Assembly: GCA_035570275.1 (NCBI GenBank)
Contig: DATMNI010000464.1
Span: 1-34,680, forward strand
DNA from: DATMNI01 sp035570275
Lineage (GTDB): Bacteria > Acidobacteriota > Terriglobia > Bryobacterales > Bryobacteraceae
Direction: 5' to 3'
Length of the DNA stretch: 34,680 bases
The notes beneath the pieces were generated by a model. It did not search any database, was not told where the DNA came from, and saw nothing but the letters and a program-made list of their open reading frames with translations. Positions 7,789 to 15,224 of the stretch are shown piece by piece; the stretch's first letter is position 1; each line of letters starts with the position of its first letter. Both the position numbers and the translations under genes were made by a program.

Positions 7789-8712
7789 TCAGGCCAAGCT
7801 AACGCCGGCCTCCGACGCCACGCGCTGGATATAGGCGCGGCCTTCGTCGTACTCCGAGGCGTTCTTCAAGTGTTCGAGCATCAGGGGCGCGTCCACCGCC
7901 AGTTTCGAAAGCTCCCGCAAGTAAGCCCGATAGTCGATTTCGCCGCGGCCCGGAATCACCTCGGCAAAGTGAACATTGTATTCGGGCACCCACGCCAGAT
8001 CCTTCGCATGGCAGGAGGCGATCCACGGCCCGAGCTTACGGAAGCACTCTTCGATCAGGGCTTTGTTGTTGTAGAAGAGCGTGGGGCTGTTTACCGCGTT
8101 GCAGACGTCCAGATGCACGGCGAAGGAGCGGCGGTCCACGGCTTTGATGAGCGCGACATAAGAATCCGGGCCGTCGGGGATGGACCAGGGCATCATCTCG
8201 ATGGTGAATCGCGTGCGCGTGGGTTTGACGGCGTCGATCACCTGGCGGCAGTTCTGAACAGTGGCATCGAGGAATTCTTTGGTCAGATTCCTGGGATGCA
8301 TGCCGTACCAGTATTTTGGGTTGAACGACCCGGCGATATCGACGCAGCAGCGCGCCCCCACGGCGTCGGCCAGTGCCAGGCGTTCGGTGACGTACTCGAC
8401 GTTGGCCCGGCGCAGGGCGGCGTCCGGATCCAGCATGTTCTTCCAGGCGCCAACCTCGGCGATCACCACGTTCTCCGCGGCGAAAGCGTCGCCAATCGCG
8501 CGGATTCGTTCGGTCTGGCCAGATTTCGCCGCCGGACAATACGCGGCGCTGTAACCGAGGCGGCGGTGTTCGCGGGCGAGTTCGCGCGGATCGTCCGAGT
8601 TGAGGAAGATGGGGCCTCCCAACCGCACGGGACGGCCCGGCGCGCCCGTCAAGCGAAGCGGCGCGCCCGCCAGAAACGTGAGCATTCCGCGGCGGCTGAG
8701 CATACCGGACAT
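7789..8712 (-). CDS. Tat-exported sugar phosphate isomerase/epimerase (xylose-isomerase-like TIM barrel)
   Basis: A 307-residue protein whose N-terminus MSGMLSRRGMLTFLAGAP is a Tat signal (SRRGML). An alternative ATG lies three codons in. The mature part fits the AP-endonuclease-2 / xylose-isomerase-like barrel: strands ending in FTIEMMP, FAVHLDVCN, ASCHAKDL and LMLEHL carry the Glu, Asp, His and Glu that usually bind the divalent metal. Length (about 280 mature residues) matches the family. Such secreted isomerase-like enzymes are abundant in Acidobacteria and Planctomycetes and are presumed to act on sugars or sugar acids. The substrate cannot be inferred, and no operon partner is evident. 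Confidence 0.85.
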   Translation of the reverse strand: MSGMLSRRGMLTFLAGAPLRLTGAPGRPVRLGGPIFLNSDDPRELAREHRRLGYSAAYCPAAKSGQTERIRAIGDAFAAENVVIAEVGAWKNMLDPDAALRRANVEYVTERLALADAVGARCCVDIAGSFNPKYWYGMHPRNLTKEFLDATVQNCRQVIDAVKPTRTRFTIEMMPWSIPDGPDSYVALIKAVDRRSFAVHLDVCNAVNSPTLFYNNKALIEECFRKLGPWIASCHAKDLAWVPEYNVHFAEVIPGRGEIDYRAYLRELSKLAVDAPLMLEHLKNASEYDEGRAYIQRVASEAGVSLA

Positions 8713-8890
8713 GCTGCAATTCTATCGCGATTGGCGCGGCGCCTTTTGGAGAACCCAGAGAGTATCCTCCGCCGATGTACCATGGGAGACGGAATGCCGG
8801 ACCGCAGTCCATCACTCCCTAACGGTCGAGCGACAAGTCGCGGCTCTGATCGTGGCCTAGGCCGCGCCCGGCTATGCCTGAAAGGACACT

Positions 8891-9298
8891 ATGCGAAAGA
8901 CTCTGCTTTTGACGACGATCATTCTCCTTGCCGTGGCACTCGCCGCAGTCGCGGCCGATGTCAGCGGCAAGTGGGTAGCCCAGGTCGCGGGACGGAACGG
9001 TACGCAGGAGGTAACGTTCAACCTGAAGGCCGATGGAGGCACATTAACCGGCACTGTGACTGGCGGAATGGGTGGCCGGGGTGGCGGCGGCGATGCACCG
9101 CAACCGGTCGCGATCTCGGACGGCAAGATTGACGGCGCTAACGTCTCCTTCGCGGTCAAGGTGGAGGCCAATGGCCAGACCAGAGTAACGACTTATTCGG
9201 GCACGCTTTCCGGCGATGAACTGAAACTGAAACAAACTCGCCAGGGCCGGAACGGTGAGCAGACGGCGGACGTTACCGCGAAGCGGGCAACCACTTAG
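8891..9298 (+). CDS. Small secreted beta-rich hypothetical protein
   Basis: A 135-residue protein with a clear Sec signal peptide (MRKTLLLTTIILLAVALAAVAA). The mature part begins VSGKWVAQV and has a Gly-rich loop (GGMGGRGGGGD, about residues 59-69) and repeating beta-strand signatures such as ISDGKIDGANVSFAV and TYSGTLSGDELKLK. This looks like a small lipocalin-like or beta-sandwich domain. An AAGGA ribosome binding site lies about 5 bases before the ATG. Similar proteins recur as paralogues in Solibacter-like genomes, as I recall. No biochemical role is known to me. Confidence 0.75.
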   Translation: MRKTLLLTTIILLAVALAAVAADVSGKWVAQVAGRNGTQEVTFNLKADGGTLTGTVTGGMGGRGGGGDAPQPVAISDGKIDGANVSFAVKVEANGQTRVTTYSGTLSGDELKLKQTRQGRNGEQTADVTAKRATT

Positions 9299-9344
9299 TG
9301 CCGGCCAGTCAGGTTAGTACAGCAGATTAGTACAGCACACTCTC

Positions 9345-9448
9345 GAAAGTCGCTTGTGGAAGTTCGGCTGCGCGCCAACTCCCGGCGGGCGGATTGCCAA
9401 TCCGCCGCAGCTTGCCAAGCTGCCCCACATAGCGCCACGGGCGACTTC
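9345..9448. repeat. MITE-like element, copy 1
   Basis: About 104 bp bounded by terminal inverted repeats GAAAGTCGCTTGTGG (9345-9359) and CCACGGGCGACTTC (9435-9448). It contains the 19-bp palindrome GGCGGATTGCCAATCCGCC (9388-9406) and GCAGCTTGCCAAGCTGC. TTAGTACA occurs on both outer sides (9327 and 9455), a possible target duplication. A second copy lies at 19299-19415. Confidence 0.75.
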
Positions 9449-9495
9449 AACAGCTTAGTACACCGTTTCAGAAATTCCCTAACGTATCCGGGAAA

Positions 9496-9532
9496 CCGCT
9501 TGCTTACGCGCGCGGCTCCGATCAGAGCCGCG
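9496..9532. repeat. 37-bp palindromic repeat, copy 1 (GCGGCTC-N6-GAGCCGC type)
   Basis: Begins CCGCTTGCTTACG and ends in a hairpin with arms CGCGGCTC and GAGCCGCG around CGATCA. It matches 13128-13164 at 36 of 37 positions. Confidence 0.8.
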
Positions 9533-9840
9533 ACTTGCGCCTCCAAATTCGCGCCGAATTAGGCTCCGCATACCCAAACGGGACAAATTGTCCCGGATCG
9601 CATCCCTGGATCGCTTTCAGGCTCGGCGGAGCATGGCCCGGCAGCAGATACCGAAGCGGTCAAGGCCCGCCCGGCAGCCCTCTTGCGGTCGCGGCGCCAC
9701 CGGTTTCAACCCGGCAGAGTTCGCCAAGTTCGGCGCCAGACAGATCGGCGGCTGACAGACCACACGGAAGGCGATGGTCTGTCCCACCTTAAATTATGTC
9801 TGGTGTCATGCTAGACTCGGGCAGCAGCGGGAGGTATGGT

Positions 9841-10263
9841 ATGCGCGGTGCTCTGTTGATCCTGTTTTCGGCCCTGGCGGCGTTTGCCGCCAACGACGAA
9901 TGGGCCAAGGTGAAGGACCTCAAGTCCGGTACCGAGATCCGGATATTTAAGAAGGGAACGTCACAACCGGTGGCCGCTCAAATGGGCGACTTGACGGAAG
10001 ACAACCTGATCATCGTGGTGAAAAAAGAGCAGTCGGCCATTCCCAGGGACCAGATCGACCGCATCGACGCGCGGCCGGCAGGCCGGCGCATGACCACCGA
10101 GACCACGACGAAACAGACGAATCCGGACGCCAGGTCCGCCGAGCCCTCCCCGAACAAGGGAGCTGACCTGCCCGCGACCAGCACGAATACCAGCGTGGGC
10201 TTCGGGTCAAAGCCCGGCTTTGAGACCGTGTACCGGCGTGCCACCGGTGGGCCAAAGAAGTAG
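9841..10263 (+). CDS. Secreted hypothetical protein
   Basis: A 140-residue protein. The ATG at 9841 is chosen because it is preceded by a GGGAGG ribosome binding site (9829-9834) and starts a signal peptide MRGALLILFSALAAFAAN. An upstream in-frame ATG at 9796 lacks both. The mature part, WAKVKDLKSGTEIRIFKKGT then DNLIIVVKKEQSAIPRDQID, looks like a small beta-barrel (SH3- or Sm-like) domain. A low-complexity Thr/Pro/Ser-rich tail ends in GGPKK. It is convergent with the kinase gene 10 bases away. No function is recognised. Confidence 0.7.
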   Translation: MRGALLILFSALAAFAANDEWAKVKDLKSGTEIRIFKKGTSQPVAAQMGDLTEDNLIIVVKKEQSAIPRDQIDRIDARPAGRRMTTETTTKQTNPDARSAEPSPNKGADLPATSTNTSVGFGSKPGFETVYRRATGGPKK

Positions 10264-10272
10264 GCTGGGCCG

Positions 10273-12963
10273 TCATTCCTTCCCGAGTAACCGCTCCCAC
10301 CACCTCCGCGGCTCCTGCAGCCCTTCCAGAATCCAGATCTCCTGCCGGGGCCGGTTGACCGTGTAGACCACGCTCTTTCCATCCCAGGTCATCGATGCGT
10401 GCAGTCCCGGTATGAATGAGGCGTATGGCGCCAGGCCGGGTAGATCGCGCAGTTTGCGCTCATGGCCGGTGGCGATCTCCACATCCCACAGCGCGGGCGG
10501 ATCCTTCCTCACCTGGTAGAGCAGCTTGCCATCCCGCGACCACGCGACGGGGCCGCCATCGCCGGGAAGTTGGCGCGGCGGCTTGCCATCGGGGCTGAAG
10601 AGCGTGAGGGCTTGATGGTTGTCGAGGGCGGCGATCCAATCGCCCGCGGGGGACCAGGCCGGCACGGGGTCGGACGTGATCTCACCCAGATCCACCGGCG
10701 CTTCACCGCTGCCCGGTCTGGTTTTGGCAAGCTTCAAGGAGTTCCCTACCAGGCGCGAGTAGGCTATCCAGTTGCCGTCGGGCGACCACGTGGGGGTACC
10801 TCCAAAATGGGACTCACCCGAAGTGGCGCGCACCGGCGTTCCTCCCGAGACGAAGGCGGTATAGATCTGGATTTGCGCGGCGCCTTTTGCCGACACCGCT
10901 ACGCGCCGCCCGTCGGGGGAAAACACGGGCCCGGCGAAAAGCTGCGCCGGCTCCCCATCCACCGGCACGCTTTCCGGCGTGAACAGCGGCCGGTCCCAGC
11001 CTTCCGCCAGGCTGGTGATCCACACCTCCGGCACGCCGCGGCGATCGGTGACATAGACCAGTTGTGGGCCGACTGGCGAAGCGTCGGCCATCTGCTCCGA
11101 ACGCGAACTGATCAGCAGGGGGCGCACCGGCCCATCGCCCAGGGGGACCGCGACCACGTCGGCGTACGAGAGGCTCGAGAGATAAGCCAGGCGCGATCCA
11201 TCGGGCGATACCGAGGGCGAAGACGCCGGCCGGTCCTGCACCACCACCGGCCAGTAGCGGCCGGTCTCCGTGTCGGTCATGTACGTTCGCATCGGGAGGG
11301 CTGCGGTGGAGTCGGAGAATACGGCGTAGCGCGCATCCGGCATCCACGAAAACGTGGGCGTGAACGAAAACGGAAAGCCACGCGGAAACACCGGGCGCGA
11401 GGCTGCCGGCGGCCACGGCGCCAGCCAGGCCAGTTCGCCGCGGCCTTCGATGGCGGTGGCCACCAGAATCTTCTTGCCATCGGGAGCGAACGCGATCGAG
11501 GGATTGTTATAAAAAGCTCCCGAAGGAAACGGCTGCGGCTCGTAGAGGCGGGGCGGCGCTTCCGGAGGGCTGGCAGTCATGAGGCGCAGACCGGAGGAAT
11601 CCTGGGGGATGTTGAGCATGGCCAGGGTGCGGCCGTCGGGCGAAAGCGTGGCCACCAACACGGTCGGCTGAACCATCGCGGTGGCTCCGCCGCCGGCCGG
11701 TGTACGGCATAGACCGTAGCCGGCGGATTTCTTGCAACGGAAATAGACCGAGTGGGAATCGGCAGACCAAAAGGGCGGGTAGGCCGAATACGGCGTTGAG
11801 TCGGCAGCGGTGATGGCCACCGCCGTCGGAGATTCCTTCGCCTGCACGTAAACCTGGGCCGGCCCATCTTCCTTGGCTCCAAAAAACGCGATACTTTTGC
11901 CGTCGGGCGACCAGACCGGCCAGTTCTGCCAGGGCATCGCGGTGGCGAAGGGCACCGGGTGATAGCGGTCAAGATCCACCTTGTGCGGGTTGTGCAGCCA
12001 CTGCGCCGCGCACCATGCCACCGCGGCGGCTAACGCGCAAGCGGCTATCGGCCAGCGGGGACGGCGCGCGCGGGCGGGCCCTGCCGGTTGCACGGCGCCC
12101 ATGCCAGTGCCGGTGCCGGTCAGTTCGCCGTAGTGGTCGCGAAGTTGGGCCAACTCGCGTGCCAGGTCGCGCGTGGATTCGTAGCGGCCTTCGCGTTCTT
12201 TGGCCAGGCAACGTTTCAAGATCCAGCGCAATTGCGGCGGCAGCGCGCGCTCAATCGGCGGCGGTTCGTCTTCCACGATCGCCGCCATGGTCTGCACCGC
12301 GCTGGGCCGCTGGAATGCCTGGCCGCCGGTGAGCATTTCGTACAACACCAGGCCCAGGCTGAACTGGTCGGAGCGGTGGTCCACCTCCTGCGCCCTGGCC
12401 TGCTCCGGGCTCATGTAAGCCGCGGTGCCCACCACCGCACCCATGGCGGTGTTGGCGATGGTCACGGTGGCATTGCCGGCGGCCGGGGTTTTGGTGTCCA
12501 GCCGCGCGATTCCGAAGTCCAGAATCTTGGTGGTGCCGTCGGGCGTCACGATGATGTTCTCGGGCTTGAGATCGCGATGCACGATTCCCGCCCCGTGGGC
12601 CGCCGCCAGCCCGGCGGCGATCTGCGCGGCAATATCCACCGCTTTGCGCGGCGGCAGCGGGCCTTTGCTCACCAGCGCCCGCAGCGATTCGCCCGGCACC
12701 AGTTCGGAGACAATATAGGGCGGATGGTGGTCCAGCCCGACGTCGTAGATGGCCATGAGGTTCGGGTGATTCAACGAGGCCGCCAGCCGCGCTTCCTGAT
12801 CGAACCGCCGCCGCCGCTCCGGATCTTGCGCCAGCGATTCGGGCAGCACCTTGAGCGCCACCTGTCGCCCCACACGCGTATCCAGCGCCTTGAAGACTTC
12901 GCCCATCCCGCCCGCGCCCAACAGGCCCAGGATCTGGTACGGTCCGATGTTGTTCTCCGCCAT
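10273..12963 (-). CDS. Transmembrane Ser/Thr protein kinase with C-terminal PD40/TolB-like beta-propeller
   Basis: An 896-residue PknB-type kinase. The Gly loop is GLLGAGGMGEVF (residues 13-24), with catalytic Lys38, HRDLKPEN at 129-136 (Asp131), DFG at 149-151 and the APE-equivalent AAYMSPEQ near 181-188, so all core residues are intact. The kinase ends near 280. A Gly/Thr/Pro-rich linker leads to one transmembrane helix (about 305-322), and the remaining roughly 560 residues are tandem PD40 propeller blades with repeated signatures such as WSPDGKSIAF, LSPDGRTLAM, FSPDGRRVAV and WSPDGNWIAY. The kinase is thus cytosolic and the propeller periplasmic, fitting a sensor kinase that binds an extracytoplasmic ligand. 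Such fusions are strongly expanded in Acidobacteria. It is monocistronic as far as visible. Confidence 0.95.
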   Translation of the reverse strand: MAENNIGPYQILGLLGAGGMGEVFKALDTRVGRQVALKVLPESLAQDPERRRRFDQEARLAASLNHPNLMAIYDVGLDHHPPYIVSELVPGESLRALVSKGPLPPRKAVDIAAQIAAGLAAAHGAGIVHRDLKPENIIVTPDGTTKILDFGIARLDTKTPAAGNATVTIANTAMGAVVGTAAYMSPEQARAQEVDHRSDQFSLGLVLYEMLTGGQAFQRPSAVQTMAAIVEDEPPPIERALPPQLRWILKRCLAKEREGRYESTRDLARELAQLRDHYGELTGTGTGMGAVQPAGPARARRPRWPIAACALAAAVAWCAAQWLHNPHKVDLDRYHPVPFATAMPWQNWPVWSPDGKSIAFFGAKEDGPAQVYVQAKESPTAVAITAADSTPYSAYPPFWSADSHSVYFRCKKSAGYGLCRTPAGGGATAMVQPTVLVATLSPDGRTLAMLNIPQDSSGLRLMTASPPEAPPRLYEPQPFPSGAFYNNPSIAFAPDGKKILVATAIEGRGELAWLAPWPPAASRPVFPRGFPFSFTPTFSWMPDARYAVFSDSTAALPMRTYMTDTETGRYWPVVVQDRPASSPSVSPDGSRLAYLSSLSYADVVAVPLGDGPVRPLLISSRSEQMADASPVGPQLVYVTDRRGVPEVWITSLAEGWDRPLFTPESVPVDGEPAQLFAGPVFSPDGRRVAVSAKGAAQIQIYTAFVSGGTPVRATSGESHFGGTPTWSPDGNWIAYSRLVGNSLKLAKTRPGSGEAPVDLGEITSDPVPAWSPAGDWIAALDNHQALTLFSPDGKPPRQLPGDGGPVAWSRDGKLLYQVRKDPPALWDVEIATGHERKLRDLPGLAPYASFIPGLHASMTWDGKSVVYTVNRPRQEIWILEGLQEPRRWWERLLGKE

Positions 12964-13127
12964 GCCAGTCTAGTGTAGCCTGGGCGGGGCCACGGCAGCG
13001 CTAGGCAGCCTGGTGGACGGGTTCGTGGTGCAACCGCATCAGTTGGCCTGCCTGCAATGCAACCATTGCATAGGTTATAGTACATAACAACTTGTCAGTC
13101 GCGGCAGGTCTTCCCCGATTCGCACAA

Positions 13128-13164
13128 CCGCTTGCTTACGGGCGCGGCTCCGATCAGAGCCGCG
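13128..13164. repeat. 37-bp palindromic repeat, copy 2
   Basis: Nearly identical to 9496-9532 (one difference). The hairpin arms are CGCGGCTC and GAGCCGCG. It overlaps the 3' end and stop codon of the DUF6883-like gene on the minus strand (stop at 13154-13156). Confidence 0.8.
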
Positions 13165-13441
13165 TCCAGGTGCTACGGATTCTCACGGTTCTGCCTCGGC
13201 GAACCAGATCGAAATCGACGACATAGCGCTGTCCGTAAAAGTTCGCATTACCGAGCCGGGCTTCGGTATTGCAGGCTGCCCTGAGCAATGCCGCTCTGAG
13301 CTCTTCGGCATCGGCCTCACGGATTCCGGTCGATGCAAACACCCTTGCCTTGTTACGGCCCCGTGGATGTTCTGGGCTCAGGCAGTACGCTTGCAGCTTC
13401 CGAATGTCGACGATGGCGTGTTCACCATTGGGCAGCCTCAC
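13154..13441 (-). CDS. DUF6883-like small protein, apparently truncated at its C-terminus
   Basis: A 95-residue protein with GTG start at 13441, three bases after the GNAT gene's stop (TGA TTC GTG), so translation is probably coupled. The sequence begins VRLPNGEHAIVDIRKLQAYC, continues LSPEHPRGRNKARVFASTGI, and then GQRYVVDFDLVRRGRTVRIRS. This is the pattern I recall for DUF6883, which usually continues about 15-20 residues further through a W-[IV]-[VI]-rich segment. Here the frame runs into the 37-bp palindromic repeat, which supplies the last residues and the stop. It may be a functional short form or a gene clipped by repeat insertion. The family's biochemical role is unknown; members often sit near toxin-like or mobile genes. 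Confidence 0.6.
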   Translation of the reverse strand: MRLPNGEHAIVDIRKLQAYCLSPEHPRGRNKARVFASTGIREADAEELRAALLRAACNTEARLGNANFYGQRYVVDFDLVRRGRTVRIRSTWTRL

Positions 13442-13444
13442 GAA

Positions 13445-13987
13445 TCACCCATCGCGCAGCGAAGTGACACCGGGCGATGTGCCGGCCGTCGATTCACGCG
13501 ACCCTGAGGGTCGCGGCCACTGGTCCAGATACAACCGCATCTCGTTGGTCTGCCGGAACCCCATCGATTCGTACAGCGGCCTTCCGAACGGGCTGGCATG
13601 CAGCGACACGGTGAGGAACCCCTCAGCCCGGCACCAGCCCACAATCGTTTCCATGATCTGCCGGGCGAGTCCGCGGTGGCGGAACGCGGGCTCGGTATAA
13701 ATGTTCAGAATCCAGCCGCGGCGCGGCGCCGGGTCTTCGGGCGAACCGGACCACGGGACAATCGCCACGCCGCCGCCCGCCACCACGCGGCCATCGGCGG
13801 CGGCGGCCAGCCATCCCTGGTAAGTGCCGTCCACCATGCCCCTGCGGAGAAAAGCTTCCGACGAGGCGCGCATCAGCGCCAGGCGCGCCTCGTCCTGGTA
13901 GCCCATGTCCGAAAACATGGCCGTGCGGTGGCGCAGGATCAGGCCCACGTCCTCAACGGTAGCCGGGCGGATGCGAATCTCTTCCAT
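13445..13987 (-). CDS. GNAT family N-acetyltransferase
   Basis: A 180-residue acetyl-CoA-dependent N-acetyltransferase. The N-terminal strand-helix IRIRPATVEDVGLILRHRTA is typical of GNAT proteins. The acetyl-CoA pyrophosphate loop appears as RHRGLARQIME (about residues 103-113), preceded by the beta-4 strand WILNIYTEP. The C-terminal LHASPFGRPLYESMGFRQTN is the usual motif B. The substrate (small molecule or protein N-terminus) is not indicated. The final 20 residues (RPSGSRESTAGT onward) are encoded by a palindromic repeat at 13497-13520 and beyond and do not look like native GNAT sequence. It starts 21 bases from the divergent hydrolase gene. Confidence 0.88.
   Translation of the reverse strand: MEEIRIRPATVEDVGLILRHRTAMFSDMGYQDEARLALMRASSEAFLRRGMVDGTYQGWLAAAADGRVVAGGGVAIVPWSGSPEDPAPRRGWILNIYTEPAFRHRGLARQIMETIVGWCRAEGFLTVSLHASPFGRPLYESMGFRQTNEMRLYLDQWPRPSGSRESTAGTSPGVTSLRDG
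13497..13520. repeat. GCGACCC/GGGTCGC palindromic repeat inside the GNAT 3' end
   Basis: CGCGACCC (13497-13504) and GGGTCGCG (13508-13515), followed by GCCAC. It belongs to the same family as the repeats at 15173, 25918 and 27644. Confidence 0.7.
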
Positions 13988-14008
13988 TCATCGATTATGA
14001 TCATGTAC

Positions 14009-15172
14009 ATGACTCGACGCGATCTGGGCAAGATTGCCGTAGGCAGAATTGCAGTGGGAACCACTGCGTTGCTCCACAAACGCCAGGCACGGGCCGCCAC
14101 GCCGAAGTATACGGGTGCGCTCGATGGCTTCGAAAACAAGGTGGACACCGCGGGCTTCGACCCGGTGCTGTACACCCGCAAGCTGCACGATGCGGCGCCG
14201 CTGCGCATGACCTTCGAGGCGCAGACCCGCCGGCAGGCCGAACAGTGGCAGAAAAAGTTGCGCGCCAAGCTCACGGAGTTACTGGGCGGCTTTCCCGAGA
14301 AGCGCTCTCCGCTGGAAGCGCAGACGCTGGAAGTGCGCGACTATCCGGGCTACCGCCGCGAGAAGTTCGTGATGCAGAGCCGGCCCGGGCTTTACGTTTT
14401 GGGCTACCTCTTGACGCCGAAATCCGGCGCGGCGCCGTACGCCACGGTAGTTTGCGTGCCGGGCCACGGGCGCGGCGTCGACGATATCGTGGGGGTCGAC
14501 GACAAGGGCGAGGACCGCACCGACAAGGCCGGCTACCAGCACGATTTCGCCATCCAGGCGACCGAACACGGCATGGCGGCAGTGGCCATCGAACCGATGG
14601 CCTTCGGATGCCGCCGCGATCCGGTCACTAAGAGTAAGGGCCTCGGCACCGCGGCCTGCCAGCCTTCGGCCGGGGCCGCGCTGCTGCTCGGCCAGACCAT
14701 GATTGGCTGGCGCGTCTACGACGTGATGCGCACCATCGACTGGATTGCAACCCGCCAGGAACTGGACGCTGGGCGCGTCGGCTGCATGGGGATTTCGGGC
14801 GGCGGCACCTGCACGCTGTTTTCCTCCGCGCTGGAGCCGCGCATCCGGGCTGCCATGGTGAGCGGCTACCTGAACACGTTCCGCGACTGCATCATGAGCA
14901 TCTCCCACTGCATCGACAACTATGTGCCGGGCATTCTGAACTGGGCCGAGATGTACGATGTGGCCGGGTTGATCGCGCCGCGGCCCCTGTTCGCCGAATC
15001 GGGCGAGCGCGACGACATCTTCCCCATCGCCGCCAGCCGTGAGAGTTTCGCCCGCGTGCAGAAAGTGTACGGCGTATTCGACGCGGGCGCGGTGGTGGAG
15101 CAGGAGACTTTTGACGGTCCGCACAGCTTCTGGGGCAAGCGCGGCCTGCCGTTCCTGGCGAAGCATCTGTAG
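14009..15172 (+). CDS. Tat-exported alpha/beta hydrolase (Abhydrolase_7 / acetyl-xylan-esterase-like)
   Basis: A 387-residue protein. In-frame ATGs at 13997, 14003 and 14009 differ by only 2-4 residues. None has a clear ribosome binding site, so a leaderless or weakly initiated mRNA is possible. The N-terminus MTRRDLGKIAVGRIAVGTTA is a Tat-like signal. The alpha/beta-hydrolase nucleophile elbow is GCMGISGGG with Ser263. The catalytic Asp is probably in GERDDIFP and the His in FDGPHSFWGK near the C-terminus. The region ATVVCVPGHGRG holds the oxyanion-hole strand. Family members deacetylate or de-esterify polysaccharides, so plant-polymer degradation is a reasonable guess. The gene is divergent from the GNAT gene with almost no spacer. 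Confidence 0.85.
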   Translation: MTRRDLGKIAVGRIAVGTTALLHKRQARAATPKYTGALDGFENKVDTAGFDPVLYTRKLHDAAPLRMTFEAQTRRQAEQWQKKLRAKLTELLGGFPEKRSPLEAQTLEVRDYPGYRREKFVMQSRPGLYVLGYLLTPKSGAAPYATVVCVPGHGRGVDDIVGVDDKGEDRTDKAGYQHDFAIQATEHGMAAVAIEPMAFGCRRDPVTKSKGLGTAACQPSAGAALLLGQTMIGWRVYDVMRTIDWIATRQELDAGRVGCMGISGGGTCTLFSSALEPRIRAAMVSGYLNTFRDCIMSISHCIDNYVPGILNWAEMYDVAGLIAPRPLFAESGERDDIFPIAASRESFARVQKVYGVFDAGAVVEQETFDGPHSFWGKRGLPFLAKHL

Positions 15173-15194
15173 GCCGCGACCCTCTGGCCGCGGC
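15173..15194. terminator. GC-rich hairpin just after the hydrolase stop
   Basis: GCCGCG (about 15173-15178) and CGCGGC (about 15189-15194) enclose ACCCTCTGGC immediately after the TAG. It lies between convergent genes, lacks a clear T-run, and belongs to the GACCCTCTGG repeat family, so any terminator role is inferred from position only. Confidence 0.4.
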
Positions 15195-15224
15195 TCTGGG
15201 GCAGATCTTCACCGGTGTGTTAGC

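Larger units (their letters stand above)
9299..9840. other. 542-base intergenic region filled with repeats and hairpins
   Basis: No gene is supported here. It contains three TTAGTACA copies (9314, 9327, 9455), the MITE-like element at 9345-9448, the GATCAGAGCC palindrome element at 9496-9532, and a perfect 8-bp-arm hairpin CGGGACAAATTGTCCCG near 9580-9596. The last 60 bases hold a possible extended -10 (TGCTAGACT) ahead of the gene at 9841. It resembles a landing zone for small repeats. Confidence 0.6.

Noticed and set aside
7585..9132. 515-codon plus-strand frame across the isomerase region
   Set aside because: It is opposite the Tat-exported isomerase and runs into the signal peptide region of the next gene in another frame, with shadow-like composition.
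9535..9792. 85-codon frame in the repeat-rich gap
   Set aside because: It is Pro/Arg/Ser-rich and crosses a palindromic hairpin, with no start signal. Not coding.
13053..13090. Promoter for the kinase gene in the AT-rich patch with TATAAC
   Set aside because: No -35 at acceptable spacing; the small inverted repeat TGCAATG/CATTGCA alone is not enough.
13598..14008. N-terminal extension of the Tat hydrolase
   Set aside because: This part is antisense to the GNAT gene and lacks coding character. The Tat signal begins at 14009 (or 13997).
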